Below are positions 10,752 to 21,756 of a DNA stretch of 64,000 bases, piece by piece (position 1 is the stretch's first letter; each line of letters starts with the position of its first letter). Both the position numbers and the translations under genes were made by a program. The stretch is from positions 124,001 through 188,000 of the forward strand of contig CACKGP010000001.1 in the NCBI GenBank assembly GCA_902599805.1, in the 5' to 3' direction. The stretch comes from an uncultured Pelagibacteraceae bacterium. GTDB taxonomy: Bacteria > Pseudomonadota > Alphaproteobacteria > Pelagibacterales > Pelagibacteraceae. Below the pieces are notes generated by a model. The model saw only the letters and a program-made list of their open reading frames with translations, was not told where the DNA came from and made no database searches.

Positions 10752-12209
10752 ATGAATGATTTAAACGATATTTCCTTATCTGAAATTATTAAATTAGTTA
10801 AATCTAAAAAAATTTCATCGTTAGAATTAGCAAATCATTTTATAAATAATATCGAAAAAGGGAAAAAACTTAATAGTTTTATTACAACTTGTTTTGACCA
10901 AACAATTAAAGATTCAAAAAATTTTGATAAAAAACAAAATTTTGATGGCCTACTTCCAGGTATACCTATTGCTGTAAAAGATTTATTTTGCACCAAAAAT
11001 ATTAAAACAACTGCTGGAAGTAAAATTTTGGAAAATTTTGTACCGACATATGAGTCCACGGTTACAAATAATTTATGGAAAGAAGGGGCAATTTTACTTG
11101 GTAAACTTAATTGTGATGAATTCGCCATGGGTTCTTCAAATGAAACAAGTTTTTTTGGAAATGTTATAAACCCATTGGAAAACAATCTTGTTCCTGGTGG
11201 TTCTTCGGGTGGGTCTGCAACGGCTTTGGCTGCTAGTCTGACGCCAGCAACTATAGGAACTGACACCGGAGGCTCTATAAGACAACCTGCATCATTTACA
11301 GGAACGGTGGGTTTAAAACCAACTTATGGATTATGTTCAAGGTGGGGAATAGTTGCTTTTGCTTCCTCTTTGGATCAAGCAGGACCAATGACAAAAAATG
11401 TAGAAGATTGTGCATTAATGTTAGAAGCAATGTCAGGTTATGATAAAAAAGATTCAACTTCCATTAACAAAAAAAAAGAAAACTATTCTAAAAATTTAAA
11501 TAGTAGCATTAAAGGAATAAAAATTGGAATACCAAAAGAATACAGAGTAGATAATATGCCAGAAGAAATAGAACAGCTTTGGAAAAATGGAATTGATATT
11601 TTAAAAAAATCTGGTGCAAAAATAATTGATATATCACTTCCTCATACAAAATATGCTTTACCAACTTATTATATTGTAGCTCCAGCAGAAGCATCATCAA
11701 ATTTAGCAAGATATGATGGTATTAAATATGGATACAGGTCAAAAAAAGGAAATAATTTAATTGAAATGTACGAACATACTAGAGCGGAAGGTTTCGGAGA
11801 CGAAGTAAAAAGAAGAGTTTTAATCGGAACATATGTTTTATCTTCAGGTTATTACGATGCCTATTATTTAAAAGCGCAGAAAGTTAGAAAACTCATCAAA
11901 GGTGATTTTGATAATAGTTTTAAGGAAGTTGATGCAATTTTAACTCCATCTACACCAAGTTCAGCTTTTAAAATAGGAGAAAAGGCTAACGATCCAATTT
12001 CAATGTATCTAAATGATATATTTACTGTGCCTGTTAATCTAGCAGGATTACCAGCAATATCTATACCAGCTGGAAAAGATCATAAAGGACATCCTTTAGG
12101 TCTACAATTAATATCAAAAGAATTAAAGGAGCAAAAAATTTTAAATATTGCTTTTGCAATGGAAAAAGAAATTAATTTTAAACAATCTTTAAACAGATGG
12201 TGGGAATAG
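10752..12209 (+). CDS. gatA: Asp-tRNA(Asn)/Glu-tRNA(Gln) amidotransferase subunit A
   Basis: Amidase signature GGSSGGSATALAASLTPATIGTDTGGSIRQPA; ATG at 10752 (MNDLNDISLSEI) preferred over the ORF-track start. Confidence 0.95.
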   Translation: MNDLNDISLSEIIKLVKSKKISSLELANHFINNIEKGKKLNSFITTCFDQTIKDSKNFDKKQNFDGLLPGIPIAVKDLFCTKNIKTTAGSKILENFVPTYESTVTNNLWKEGAILLGKLNCDEFAMGSSNETSFFGNVINPLENNLVPGGSSGGSATALAASLTPATIGTDTGGSIRQPASFTGTVGLKPTYGLCSRWGIVAFASSLDQAGPMTKNVEDCALMLEAMSGYDKKDSTSINKKKENYSKNLNSSIKGIKIGIPKEYRVDNMPEEIEQLWKNGIDILKKSGAKIIDISLPHTKYALPTYYIVAPAEASSNLARYDGIKYGYRSKKGNNLIEMYEHTRAEGFGDEVKRRVLIGTYVLSSGYYDAYYLKAQKVRKLIKGDFDNSFKEVDAILTPSTPSSAFKIGEKANDPISMYLNDIFTVPVNLAGLPAISIPAGKDHKGHPLGLQLISKELKEQKILNIAFAMEKEINFKQSLNRWWE

Positions 12210-12212
12210 TTT

Positions 12213-13679
12213 ATGAAAGATAAGTTTGATTACTTTATAAAAACAGAAAATAATAAATGGGAAGTAATAATCGGTCTAGAAGTACATGCTCAGGTCACAT
12301 CTAAGTCAAAATTATTTTCTAGTTCATCTACTAAATTTGGTGAAAAACCAAATACTCAAGTTAGTTTAGTAGACTCAGCCTTCCCAGGAATGCTTCCTGT
12401 AATAAACAAATTTTGCATAGAACAGGCTGTCAAAACCGGGTTAGGTTTAAATGCTAAAATTAATTTGAGATCGATATTTGATCGAAAAAATTATTTTTAT
12501 GCTGATTTACCTGCGGGTTATCAAATTTCTCAATATAAAAATCCAATAGTTGGTGAAGGCTCAGTTACTCTGGATATGCCATACGGAACAAAAAAAGTTG
12601 GTATTGAAAGATTACATTTAGAACAAGATGCAGGAAAAAGTATCCATGATTTGAGTCCAGATAATACTTTTGTAGATTTAAACAGATCTGGAGTTGCATT
12701 AATGGAAATCGTAAGTAAACCAGATCTAAGGTCTCCTGATGAAGTTAACTCTTACGTAAAAAAGTTAAGAACAATAATGAGATATTTAGGAACTTGCGAT
12801 GGAAATATGCAGGAAGGTTCTTTAAGAGCTGATGTTAATGTTTCAGTTAGAAAACAAGGTGAAAAAAAATTTGGCACTAGGTGCGAAATTAAAAATGTTA
12901 ATTCAATAAAATTTATGGAAATGGCAATTGAATCTGAAGCAAAAAGACAAGTTGAGCTTATAGAGTCAGGTAAAAAAATTGAACAAGAAACTAGACTTTT
13001 TGATACCAAAAAAAATGAAACCAGATCAATGAGATCAAAAGAGGAAGCTCATGATTATAGATATTTTCCTGATCCAGACTTATTACCATTAGTAATCAAA
13101 CAAAGTTTTGTAGATAATTTAAAAAATAAATTACCAGAGCTCCCGGATAAAAAAAAAGAAAGATTTATAAATAAATTTAAACTAACACCCTATGAGGCAA
13201 ACGTATTAATTTCAGAAAATAATATTTCTGAATATTTTGAAGAGGTGATAAAAACTGCAGATATAAAACTTGCAAAAAACTGGATTATTGTTGAATTGTT
13301 TGCTGTTTTAAATGATAAGAATTTAGATATTAAAGACTCACCTGTTTCTTCAAAAAATTTAGCAAACTTGTTAAATCTAATTAGTTCTGGTGAAATTTCA
13401 GGTAAAATTGCCAAAAAAGTATTTGAATTAATGGTCCAGTCAGGCGATGAACCATCAAAAATTATTAAAGATAAAGGACTTCAGCAACAAAGTGATCCAA
13501 AAGAGTTAGAAAAAATAATTAAAAATGTTCTCGAAAAAAATTTTGATAAAATTACTCAATATAAAGCTGGAAAAGAAAAACTTTATGGTTTTTTTGTTGG
13601 GGAGGTAATGAAAGCATCTTCTGGGAAAGCAAATCCTAAATTAGTAAACGATATTTTAAAAAAAGAACTAAAAAAATGA
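12213..13679 (+). CDS. gatB: Asp-tRNA(Asn)/Glu-tRNA(Gln) amidotransferase subunit B
   Basis: [37 protein letters not shown]-terminal GatB/Yqey domain. Confidence 0.95.
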   Translation: MKDKFDYFIKTENNKWEVIIGLEVHAQVTSKSKLFSSSSTKFGEKPNTQVSLVDSAFPGMLPVINKFCIEQAVKTGLGLNAKINLRSIFDRKNYFYADLPAGYQISQYKNPIVGEGSVTLDMPYGTKKVGIERLHLEQDAGKSIHDLSPDNTFVDLNRSGVALMEIVSKPDLRSPDEVNSYVKKLRTIMRYLGTCDGNMQEGSLRADVNVSVRKQGEKKFGTRCEIKNVNSIKFMEMAIESEAKRQVELIESGKKIEQETRLFDTKKNETRSMRSKEEAHDYRYFPDPDLLPLVIKQSFVDNLKNKLPELPDKKKERFINKFKLTPYEANVLISENNISEYFEEVIKTADIKLAKNWIIVELFAVLNDKNLDIKDSPVSSKNLANLLNLISSGEISGKIAKKVFELMVQSGDEPSKIIKDKGLQQQSDPKELEKIIKNVLEKNFDKITQYKAGKEKLYGFFVGEVMKASSGKANPKLVNDILKKELKK

Positions 13680-14062
13680 ACATATTTGGAATTGGTACAG
13701 ATATAGTTAATATTAAAAGAATTCAAAATTCACTTAAAAAAAACAAGAATTTTAAAAAAAGAATATTTACTAAATTTGAAACCAAAATATGTGAAAAAAG
13801 AGCTAACAAAGTTAATTGTTTCGCCAAAAGATTTGCTGCCAAAGAAGCTTTATTTAAAGCAATAGGTATTCATAATAAACTTAGTTTTCTAGATGTTGAG
13901 ATTAGAAATAATATATCAGGACTGCCTAATTTTCAAATAAAAGGAAATTCTTTGAAAAATTTAAAGAAAATTTTTAAAAATAGAAAGTTTAAAATTCATT
14001 TATCTCTTTCGGATGATGAACCATGGGCTGTCGCTTCTGTTATTATATTTATATATAAATAA
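13676..14062 (+). CDS. acpS: Holo-[acyl-carrier-protein] synthase
   Basis: [44 protein letters not shown]. Confidence 0.92.
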   Translation: MNIFGIGTDIVNIKRIQNSLKKNKNFKKRIFTKFETKICEKRANKVNCFAKRFAAKEALFKAIGIHNKLSFLDVEIRNNISGLPNFQIKGNSLKNLKKIFKNRKFKIHLSLSDDEPWAVASVIIFIYK

Positions 14063-14065
14063 TTT

Positions 14066-14794
14066 ATGTTAGCTAAAATATTTGAAAATCTTAAAACATT
14101 AATCATAGCTTTATTAATTGCTATTTTGATACGGTCACTTTTTTTTCAACCTTTTTATATACCTTCATCTTCTATGGAACCAACTTTATTAGTAGGAGAT
14201 AGAATTTTTGTATCAAAATATACTTATGGTTACAGTAAACATTCATTTCCTTTTAGTCCTCCGATTTTTAAAAATAGAATATTATATAGCAAGCCAAACT
14301 ATGGAGATCTTGTTGTATTTAAAACACCATCTGATAACAGAACAGATTTCATTAAGAGATTGATTGGTCTACCAGGAGATCAGATTCAGTTTAAAGATGG
14401 AAATTTATTCGTTAATAACGAAATGATTAAAAGAGAGAAAATCAATAATAGAAACGACATAAGATGTGCTGGTAAAGAAATTGATGTCTTAGAATACAAT
14501 GAGGAGTTATCCAAAAAAAAGAGTTTCAATATAGTTTATAAATTAAAAGGAAGTATGAAAAATTCAGATCTTTATAAAGTGCCTGATGACCACTTCTTTT
14601 TTTTAGGAGATAACAGAGATTGTTCGAGCGATAGTCGATTTTTGGGTAATGTAGGATATGTTCATAAAGATAATTTAGTTGGAAAAGCTAGAATAATTTT
14701 CTTCTCAAACGATACATTGAAAGGAAGTGTTTTAAAATTTTGGAATTGGGGCAACTCGTTAAGACTAGATAGATTTTTTAAGATAATTAAATGA
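14066..14794 (+). CDS. lepB: Signal peptidase I
   Basis: IPSSSMEPTLLVGDRIFVSKYTYG; FIKRLIGLPGDQI; FFLGDNRDCSSDSR. Confidence 0.95.
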   Translation: MLAKIFENLKTLIIALLIAILIRSLFFQPFYIPSSSMEPTLLVGDRIFVSKYTYGYSKHSFPFSPPIFKNRILYSKPNYGDLVVFKTPSDNRTDFIKRLIGLPGDQIQFKDGNLFVNNEMIKREKINNRNDIRCAGKEIDVLEYNEELSKKKSFNIVYKLKGSMKNSDLYKVPDDHFFFLGDNRDCSSDSRFLGNVGYVHKDNLVGKARIIFFSNDTLKGSVLKFWNWGNSLRLDRFFKIIK

Positions 14795-15456
14795 GTAATA
14801 ATATTAAAGATATCGAAAAAATAATAAATATAAAATTTAGTAATAAAGATTTATTATTAAAAAGTTTTGTACACAAAAGTTACAATAAAGAAAAAAATAA
14901 TGAAAAACTTGAGTTTTTAGGTGATAGAGTTATAGGATTAATAATATCAAAAAAACTAATAACATTATATCCAAACGAGGATGAGGGTATAATAGATAAA
15001 AAATTTGCTAGTTTAGTTAATAAAAAAACATGCGCGAAAGTTTTTAGATCGTTACAATTAAAAAAATTTATAAAAACAGGTAGTTCCTTCAAAACACTAC
15101 GCTCATCAGATGAAAGAATTTTAAGTGATACATGCGAAGCTTTAATTGGATCTATTTATTTAGATCAAGGATTTTCTAATACAGAAAAATTTGTTCTTAA
15201 AATTTGGAAACATTTTATAGATGAGTCTAAAGTTATTCAGATAGATCCTAAGACAAAACTGCAAGAATTTTCATTAAAAAAATTTAAAAAACTTCCAATT
15301 TACAAAACAGTAAAAAAATTAGGGCCAAACCATAATCCATTTTTCGAAGTAAATGTTCAAATACAAAACTCAAAAAAGTTTTATGGAGAGGGAAATTCCA
15401 AAAAAATTGCTCAACAAAATGCAGCACTCAAATTAATTAGAAATTTAAATATTTAA
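14791..15456 (+). CDS. rnc: Ribonuclease III
   Basis: NEKLEFLGDRVIGLIIS; SDTCEALIGSIYLDQG; C-terminal dsRBD. Confidence 0.94.
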   Translation: MSNNIKDIEKIINIKFSNKDLLLKSFVHKSYNKEKNNEKLEFLGDRVIGLIISKKLITLYPNEDEGIIDKKFASLVNKKTCAKVFRSLQLKKFIKTGSSFKTLRSSDERILSDTCEALIGSIYLDQGFSNTEKFVLKIWKHFIDESKVIQIDPKTKLQEFSLKKFKKLPIYKTVKKLGPNHNPFFEVNVQIQNSKKFYGEGNSKKIAQQNAALKLIRNLNI

Positions 15457-15460
15457 TTTT

Positions 15461-16141
15461 ATGAATTGGGAAAATGAAGGATTTATTTTATCAAAAAGGA
15501 AATTTAGGGAAAATGCTATCATACTTGAGGTGTTCACATCAGATTTTGGAAAAGTAAATGGTATTGTTTATGGAGGTACATCTAGAAAAGTAAAGAATTA
15601 TTTACAATTAACAAATAAAATTTATTTAAATTATGTCTCCAAAAGTGATAATAGAATTGGCTATTTTAAAACAGAGTTGATAGAAGCCTTTGCGCCTCGA
15701 TATTTTAATAACAAAAACAAAATACTTTGTTTAAATTCTATAACCTCAATTCTAAGGATTTTATTACCTGAAAATCAAAAATCAAAAAATATTTACAAAT
15801 CTTTAGAAAATTTGTTAACCTATTTTGATCAGAGTGATTGGTTTTTAAATTACTTACATTGGGAATTGAATTTAATTTCAAATTTAGGATTTGGTATTGA
15901 TACAGATAAAATATCAAATATAAATGGTCAAAAATATATTGATATTAAAATTGATAATATTGATTACAAAATACCTGTTTTTTTGATTTCAAAAACCAAT
16001 GTAGATATAAACTCTAATGAAGTATATGAAGGTTTATTATTTACAAGAAAGCTAATGGAAAACAAATTTTTTATACCAAACAATATTAAATTTCCTTTAT
16101 CACGTAAAATTTTTGAAAATAAGTTTTTAGAAATAAATTAA
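15461..16141 (+). CDS. recO: DNA repair protein RecO
   Basis: GFILSKRKFRENAIILEVFTSDFGKVNGIVYG N-terminal OB fold. Confidence 0.87.
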   Translation: MNWENEGFILSKRKFRENAIILEVFTSDFGKVNGIVYGGTSRKVKNYLQLTNKIYLNYVSKSDNRIGYFKTELIEAFAPRYFNNKNKILCLNSITSILRILLPENQKSKNIYKSLENLLTYFDQSDWFLNYLHWELNLISNLGFGIDTDKISNINGQKYIDIKIDNIDYKIPVFLISKTNVDINSNEVYEGLLFTRKLMENKFFIPNNIKFPLSRKIFENKFLEIN

Positions 16142-17124
16142 ATTTTTTTTGCAATATCTAATGCAAAGTATGTGACTATTGCAGAAGCCCCTGATCTTTT
16201 AAAAGATATCAAACTCTCAATTATTGACTCATTATCAAGAATACCAGTTCTTATACCATTTTTTATCATGCTGTACTCCCCGGAGACTTGATAAACAAAA
16301 ACAGGAATTTTAAAATTTTCTTTAACCGATTTAATAATATCTAGATATGGTAACCCAGGTTTTATCATAACAAAGTCCGCACCCTCTTTAATATCTAAAG
16401 CTACTTCACGGATAGCTTCTTCAGAGTTTCTGTAATTCATCTGATAAGTTTTTTTATTTATTTTAGTTTTTTGTTTTGAACCAATCGCATTTCTAAAAGG
16501 ACCATAAAAACTTGAAGCATATTTTGCAGAGTAAGATAGTATTTGTACATCTTTGTGATTATTTTTATCTAAACTTTTTCTAATTATTCCAACCCTACCA
16601 TCCATCATATCTGATGGTGCTATAACATCACAACCCATCTCTGCTTGTAGAATTGCTTGCTTAGATAATATTTTTATAGTTTCATCATTTAAAACTTGCT
16701 TTTTATTTATAATCCCATCGTGTCCATGGCTGGTATATGGATCGAGCGCAACATCCGCCATAACTCCAATTTCAGGGTTATTTTTTTTTATTTTTCTTAT
16801 CGCTCTACATACTAAATTGTTTTCATTTAAAGCTTCACTCCCAATAATATCTTTTTTTGATTTAGGCGTATTAGGAAATATCGCAATAAGAGGTATTTTT
16901 AACTTGCTCGCTTTATTTACAATATTATTAATTCTATCAATAGAATATCTGTATATGCCCGGCATTGATTTAATTTCATCAATTTTATTTTTTCCTTCTG
17001 TTACAAAAATTGGTAAAATCAAATCATTTACAGATATATTGTTTTCCTCAACAAGTCTTCTAGCCCAACTAGATTTGCGATTCCTTCTCAATCTTAAACT
17101 TGGATATCCACCATAAAACTTCAT
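16138..17124 (-). CDS. hemB: Delta-aminolevulinic acid dehydratase
   Basis: RLRRNRKSSWARRLVEEN; DVALDPYTSHGHDGI (Asp-rich metal type); FVMIKPGLPYLDII. Confidence 0.95.
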   Translation of the reverse strand: MKFYGGYPSLRLRRNRKSSWARRLVEENNISVNDLILPIFVTEGKNKIDEIKSMPGIYRYSIDRINNIVNKASKLKIPLIAIFPNTPKSKKDIIGSEALNENNLVCRAIRKIKKNNPEIGVMADVALDPYTSHGHDGIINKKQVLNDETIKILSKQAILQAEMGCDVIAPSDMMDGRVGIIRKSLDKNNHKDVQILSYSAKYASSFYGPFRNAIGSKQKTKINKKTYQMNYRNSEEAIREVALDIKEGADFVMIKPGLPYLDIIKSVKENFKIPVFVYQVSGEYSMIKNGIRTGILDNESIIESLISFKRSGASAIVTYFALDIAKKI

Positions 17125-17203
17125 TTTTTTTATCCTTTAAACTTTTTTAAATGCGACAAATATAATATTATAATATCAAAAAAAAGTGTAATAACTATAT
17201 ATT

Positions 17204-17800
17204 ATGTCTAATACAAACACGATTAACGATTTCTATCAAGTACCCGACCTAAGTTTTGACATTAACAAGTTAAGACAAGACTTAGATAAAATTTTAAAAA
17301 AATCCAAATATCAAACTTTAGGAATTACTAATTTTCATGCAATACCAATGAACATGATTCCTGGAGATGAAAACTCGATACAAGGTCACAATGTAAGGGG
17401 TGTATATTGGACTATGCCTGATGAAACAGGCAAAGAAGTTAAAAGAGACAAAGCTATAGACGAGTCCAAATACACAGAACTAATTGATGATTTTAAAAAT
17501 ACTTATTTTGAAGAGGTATATAATACACTAAGTAAAAAATTTAAGTTGGGAAGAGTTAGAATTTTATTAAAAGAACCAAGATCAACTTTAAGCTGGCACA
17601 AAGATCCGGAACCTAGATTACACATTCCAATTATAACAAATCCTGGGTGCAAAATGGTTATTGAAGATGTAGCTAAACATATGCCTGCAAATGGTAAAGT
17701 TTGGATTACTAACAATACAAGATATCACAATTTTTTTAATGGAGGCGAACAAAATAGAATTCATATTGTTGCTTGCATGTTAGAAAATAGATTTAATTAA
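17204..17800 (+). CDS. Aspartyl/asparaginyl beta-hydroxylase-like 2OG-Fe(II) oxygenase
   Basis: SWHKDPEPRLHIPIITN (HxD plus RxHIP) and distal YHNFFNGGEQNRIHIV (H...R) of the AspH/cupin-like family. Confidence 0.75.
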   Translation: MSNTNTINDFYQVPDLSFDINKLRQDLDKILKKSKYQTLGITNFHAIPMNMIPGDENSIQGHNVRGVYWTMPDETGKEVKRDKAIDESKYTELIDDFKNTYFEEVYNTLSKKFKLGRVRILLKEPRSTLSWHKDPEPRLHIPIITNPGCKMVIEDVAKHMPANGKVWITNNTRYHNFFNGGEQNRIHIVACMLENRFN

Positions 17801-18238
17801 TTGAAATTAATATTTAAAAAAATATCTCTAGCTTCTGATCATGCAGGATTTACTTTAAAAGAAATTATAAAAAAAAAATTAATTAAAAATAAAGTTAAAG
17901 TTCTCGATTTTGGTCCTTACAGCAAAGATAAAGTGGATTACCCTGATTATGCAAAAAAAGTTGCAAGAAATATTTCTTCTAAAAAGACTAATATGGGCAT
18001 ATTGGTTTGTGGATCCGGAACAGGCATGGCAATGTCAGCAAATAAATTGAGAAAAATAAGGGCTGCTGTGTGCTATAATTCAGTTTCAACACGTTTGTCA
18101 CGAACTCATAATAATGCTAATATACTTGCGCTTGGATCAAGATTAACTAACAAAAAAGAAGCTTTGAAACTTGTTAATATTTTTTTAAGCACAAAATTTG
18201 AAGGTGGAAGACATTTAAGAAGAATTAAAAAAATTTAA
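17801..18238 (+). CDS. rpiB: Ribose-5-phosphate isomerase B
   Basis: [30 protein letters not shown] start abutting the upstream stop. Confidence 0.92.
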   Translation: MKLIFKKISLASDHAGFTLKEIIKKKLIKNKVKVLDFGPYSKDKVDYPDYAKKVARNISSKKTNMGILVCGSGTGMAMSANKLRKIRAAVCYNSVSTRLSRTHNNANILALGSRLTNKKEALKLVNIFLSTKFEGGRHLRRIKKI

Positions 18239-18248
18239 ATTTATTAAA

Positions 18249-19565
18249 ATGCCAAAAATTTTAGAAAAAACACGTGAGGATTACAAAGACTTTTTCGATA
18301 TTGATTTATCTAAGAGTGATCCTGAACTATATAACTCTATAAAACTTGAACTTAAGAGACAACAAGAGCATATTGAACTTATTGCTTCTGAGAACATTGT
18401 TTCTAAAGCAGTTTTAGATGCACAAGGTTCTATTTTGACAAACAAGTATGCAGAAGGCTATCCAGGAAAAAGATATTACGGTGGATGTGAATTTGTAGAT
18501 AAAGCTGAGGAACTAGCTTTAGAAAGAGTAAAAAAATTATTTAATTGTAAATTTGCTAATGTTCAACCACACTCAGGAGCTCAAGCTAATGGGGCAGTAT
18601 ATCTAGCTCTTTTAAAACCTGGAGATACAATATTAGGTATGAGTTTAAATTCTGGTGGTCATTTAACCCATGGTGCTAAAGTTGCACAATCTGGCAAATG
18701 GTTAAACGCATTTCATTATGAAGTAGATAAAGTAACTGGTTTAATTGATTACGATCAAGTTAAGGAGTTAGCGCTAAAAAATAAACCTAAATTATTAATT
18801 GCTGGTGGAAGTGCATACTCAAGAATAATTGATTTTAAAAAATTTAGGGAAATAGCTGACAGTATCGGCGCCTATTTAATGGTTGATATGGCACATTTTT
18901 CTGGTCTAGTTGCGGGACACGGATATCCAAATCCAGTTGATTATGCAGATGTTGTTACTTCAACAACTCATAAAGTTTTAAGAGGTGGTCGTGGAGGAAT
19001 TATTTTAACTAATAGAGAAGATCTGCATAAAAAATTTAATTCTGCTGTATTCCCTGGTTATCAAGGTGGACCATTGATGCATGTTATCGCAGCGAAAGCT
19101 GCAGCATTTCAAGAAGCACTTAAACCTGAATTTAAGAATTATATTAAAGAAGTGCTTGCTAATGCAAAAATTTTATCTGAAACTTTGAAAAATAATGGCT
19201 TTAAAATTTTCTCTGGGGGAACTGATACTCATCTTATGTTAGTAGATCTGAGACCTTTTAAAGTTACTGGAAAAGCTGCCGAGGTAAGTTTGTGCAATGC
19301 AAATATAACTTGTAACAAAAATGGTATTCCTTTCGACACGGAAAAAATGACTATCACATCAGGAATTAGGCTTGGATCTCAAGCAGCAACTACAAGAGGT
19401 TTTGGTTTAAATGAATTTAAAAAAATAGGTGAATTAATTACTAAAGTTGTAAAAGGTCTTTCTCAAAATCCAAACGATAACAAAAAAATTGAGTCAGAAG
19501 TGAGAAAAGAAGTAATTGATCTCTGTTCTAATTTTCCTATATACAATCATTTATTTAAAAATTAA
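18249..19565 (+). CDS. glyA: Serine hydroxymethyltransferase
   Basis: [36 protein letters not shown]-lysine motif. Confidence 0.97.
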   Translation: MPKILEKTREDYKDFFDIDLSKSDPELYNSIKLELKRQQEHIELIASENIVSKAVLDAQGSILTNKYAEGYPGKRYYGGCEFVDKAEELALERVKKLFNCKFANVQPHSGAQANGAVYLALLKPGDTILGMSLNSGGHLTHGAKVAQSGKWLNAFHYEVDKVTGLIDYDQVKELALKNKPKLLIAGGSAYSRIIDFKKFREIADSIGAYLMVDMAHFSGLVAGHGYPNPVDYADVVTSTTHKVLRGGRGGIILTNREDLHKKFNSAVFPGYQGGPLMHVIAAKAAAFQEALKPEFKNYIKEVLANAKILSETLKNNGFKIFSGGTDTHLMLVDLRPFKVTGKAAEVSLCNANITCNKNGIPFDTEKMTITSGIRLGSQAATTRGFGLNEFKKIGELITKVVKGLSQNPNDNKKIESEVRKEVIDLCSNFPIYNHLFKN

Positions 19566-19567
19566 TC

Positions 19568-20035
19568 ATGCTTTGTCCTTTTTGCAGAGAAAAAGATACT
19601 TCTGTTGTGGATTCAAGGCCAACAGAGGATGGAACAGCAATTAGAAGAAGAAGATTATGTACGTGCAACGGCGGAATGAGATTTACTACCTTTGAAAGAG
19701 TTCAGCATAGAGAGCTTTCCGTAATAAAAAAAAATGGTAGAAGAGTTCCATTTGATAGAGAAAAATTAGCTAAATCTTTTTTCACTGCACTAAAAAAAAG
19801 ACCTACAGATCAAGATACAATTGAAAGAGTAGTTTCAAAAATTTCTAGGGAACTTGAAGAGATGGGACAATCTGAAATACAATCAAGTGTAATAGGAAAG
19901 AAGGTAATGGAGGCTTTAAAAGCATTAGATAAAATTGCCTATATAAGATTTGCTTCTGTATATACAAATTTTAAAGAAGTAGGTGAGTTTGGTGAATATA
20001 TTGACGAATTAGACGGCAAAACAAAAAAAGTATAA
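19568..20035 (+). CDS. nrdR: Transcriptional repressor NrdR (atypical zinc ribbon)
   Basis: [29 protein letters not shown]...RFTTFERVQ plus ATP-cone domain. Confidence 0.94.
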   Translation: MLCPFCREKDTSVVDSRPTEDGTAIRRRRLCTCNGGMRFTTFERVQHRELSVIKKNGRRVPFDREKLAKSFFTALKKRPTDQDTIERVVSKISRELEEMGQSEIQSSVIGKKVMEALKALDKIAYIRFASVYTNFKEVGEFGEYIDELDGKTKKV

Positions 20036-20065
20036 TTATCAAATTTAACTTTTCAAAAACAATTC

Positions 20066-21157
20066 ATGAAAATTTCTCAACGCATTCTAGATAAAAAATT
20101 TATGCAATTAGCTTTCAACAAAGCTTTCGAGCATCTTGGTTCAACTAAAGAAAACCCATCCGTTGGGTGTGTTGTTGTTAAAAATAATGCAGTTATATCT
20201 TCAGGCAAAACTTCTTTAAATGGAAGACCGCACGCAGAGACTAATGCATTAAATAAAAAAAAAAATTTTTATGGTTCAACAATTTATATTACCTTAGAAC
20301 CCTGTGTTCATCACGGTTTAACTCCACCCTGTATTAATATTATTAAAAAGAAGAATGTTAAAAAAGTATATTACTCGATACCTGATCCAGATAAGAGAAC
20401 GTTTAATAAAGCAAAACAACTTTTAAGTAAATCTAATATAAAAGTAAATATTGGAACGATGAAAATAGATTCTTTAAACTTTTATAAAAGTTATATTTTA
20501 TCTAAAGAGAGACAAAAATTACCGTATACGGATGTTAAAATTGCAATTTCAAAAGATTATTTTTCAGTAAATAAAAAGGCAAAATGGATCACCAATAGTT
20601 ATTCAAGATTACAAGGACATTTACTTAGATCAAGATATGACTGTATTTTGAGCACTTACAGAACTGTTAATAGAGACAATTCAATACTCAACTGTAGAAT
20701 AAATGGTATGCACCATTTTAGTCCAAAGAGGGTAATCATAGATAAAGATTTTAAACTGAAAAAAAATTTAAAGCTTTTCAAAACTAGTAAAACGATCCCC
20801 ACATATATCATAACCGCTTCGCACAATAAAAAAAAAGAAAATTTTCTTAAATCAAAAAAGGTAAAAATTATAAAGTTAAAAATTGAAAATAATTCTCTAC
20901 CGTATAAAAAAATATTAAGAGAGTTAAAGACCAGAGGATTTTCAAGGATTTTATGTGAGGCTGGAGCGAATACATGCAGTGAACTTTTAAAACATAAGCT
21001 AGTAAATAATTTGTATGTTTTTATGTCGCAAAATAAACTTGGTAAAAATGGAAAAAATTCTTTTAAGAAACAAATAAAAGATTTAAAAATGAACAAAAAA
21101 CATAAAATAAGAATTAATCTATACGGAGATGAATTTTATAAGATTAGGATTAGATAA
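20066..21157 (+). CDS. ribD: Bifunctional riboflavin deaminase/reductase RibD
   Basis: NPSVGCVVVKN, RPHAETNAL, TLEPCVHHGLTPPC deaminase motifs and C-terminal reductase domain. Confidence 0.92.
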   Translation: MKISQRILDKKFMQLAFNKAFEHLGSTKENPSVGCVVVKNNAVISSGKTSLNGRPHAETNALNKKKNFYGSTIYITLEPCVHHGLTPPCINIIKKKNVKKVYYSIPDPDKRTFNKAKQLLSKSNIKVNIGTMKIDSLNFYKSYILSKERQKLPYTDVKIAISKDYFSVNKKAKWITNSYSRLQGHLLRSRYDCILSTYRTVNRDNSILNCRINGMHHFSPKRVIIDKDFKLKKNLKLFKTSKTIPTYIITASHNKKKENFLKSKKVKIIKLKIENNSLPYKKILRELKTRGFSRILCEAGANTCSELLKHKLVNNLYVFMSQNKLGKNGKNSFKKQIKDLKMNKKHKIRINLYGDEFYKIRIR

Positions 21158-21756
21158 TGTTCAATGGAATTGTATATAATCAGGGTTTAATTAAAAGTTT
21201 TAGGAAAAGTCCCAGGTACGTGAAAGGGAGTCTTGTAATGGAGGTTTCTTCTAACATAAATTTTAAGAAACAAGATATAGGCGAGTCCGTTTGTTGCGAT
21301 GGTGTTTGTTTGACTTTGATAAGAATTAAAAAAAAATCATTTCTTTTTTATTTATCAAAAGAGACATTGAGTAGATCAAATTTTAAAAATATTAAAGTAG
21401 GAAAGTTTATTAATATAGAAAAAGCTCTTTATTATGGGAAAAAAATTTCAGGCCATTACATACAAGGCCATGTAGACACAACCTCTGTTATAAAAAATAT
21501 TAAAATAATTGATAAATCATGGATTGTTAAATTTGCATTAGAAAAAAAGTATAAAAAATTCATTGTAGAAAAGGGATCAATCTCAATCAATGGCGTATCA
21601 TTAACTGTATCCAAATTAAATTTAAGTAGCTTTGAAGTTACAATTATTCCTCACACTTTAAGATTAACTAATTTAGTGAAACTTAAAACAAAAGACATTG
21701 TGAATATCGAATTTGATATGGTTGGCAAATATTTAAATAGAATACATCAGAAATGA
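21157..21756 (+). CDS. ribE: Riboflavin synthase alpha chain
   Basis: MFNGIV start, CCDGVCLTL, GKKISGHYIQGHVD, SISINGVSLTV repeats. Confidence 0.92.
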   Translation: MFNGIVYNQGLIKSFRKSPRYVKGSLVMEVSSNINFKKQDIGESVCCDGVCLTLIRIKKKSFLFYLSKETLSRSNFKNIKVGKFINIEKALYYGKKISGHYIQGHVDTTSVIKNIKIIDKSWIVKFALEKKYKKFIVEKGSISINGVSLTVSKLNLSSFEVTIIPHTLRLTNLVKLKTKDIVNIEFDMVGKYLNRIHQK

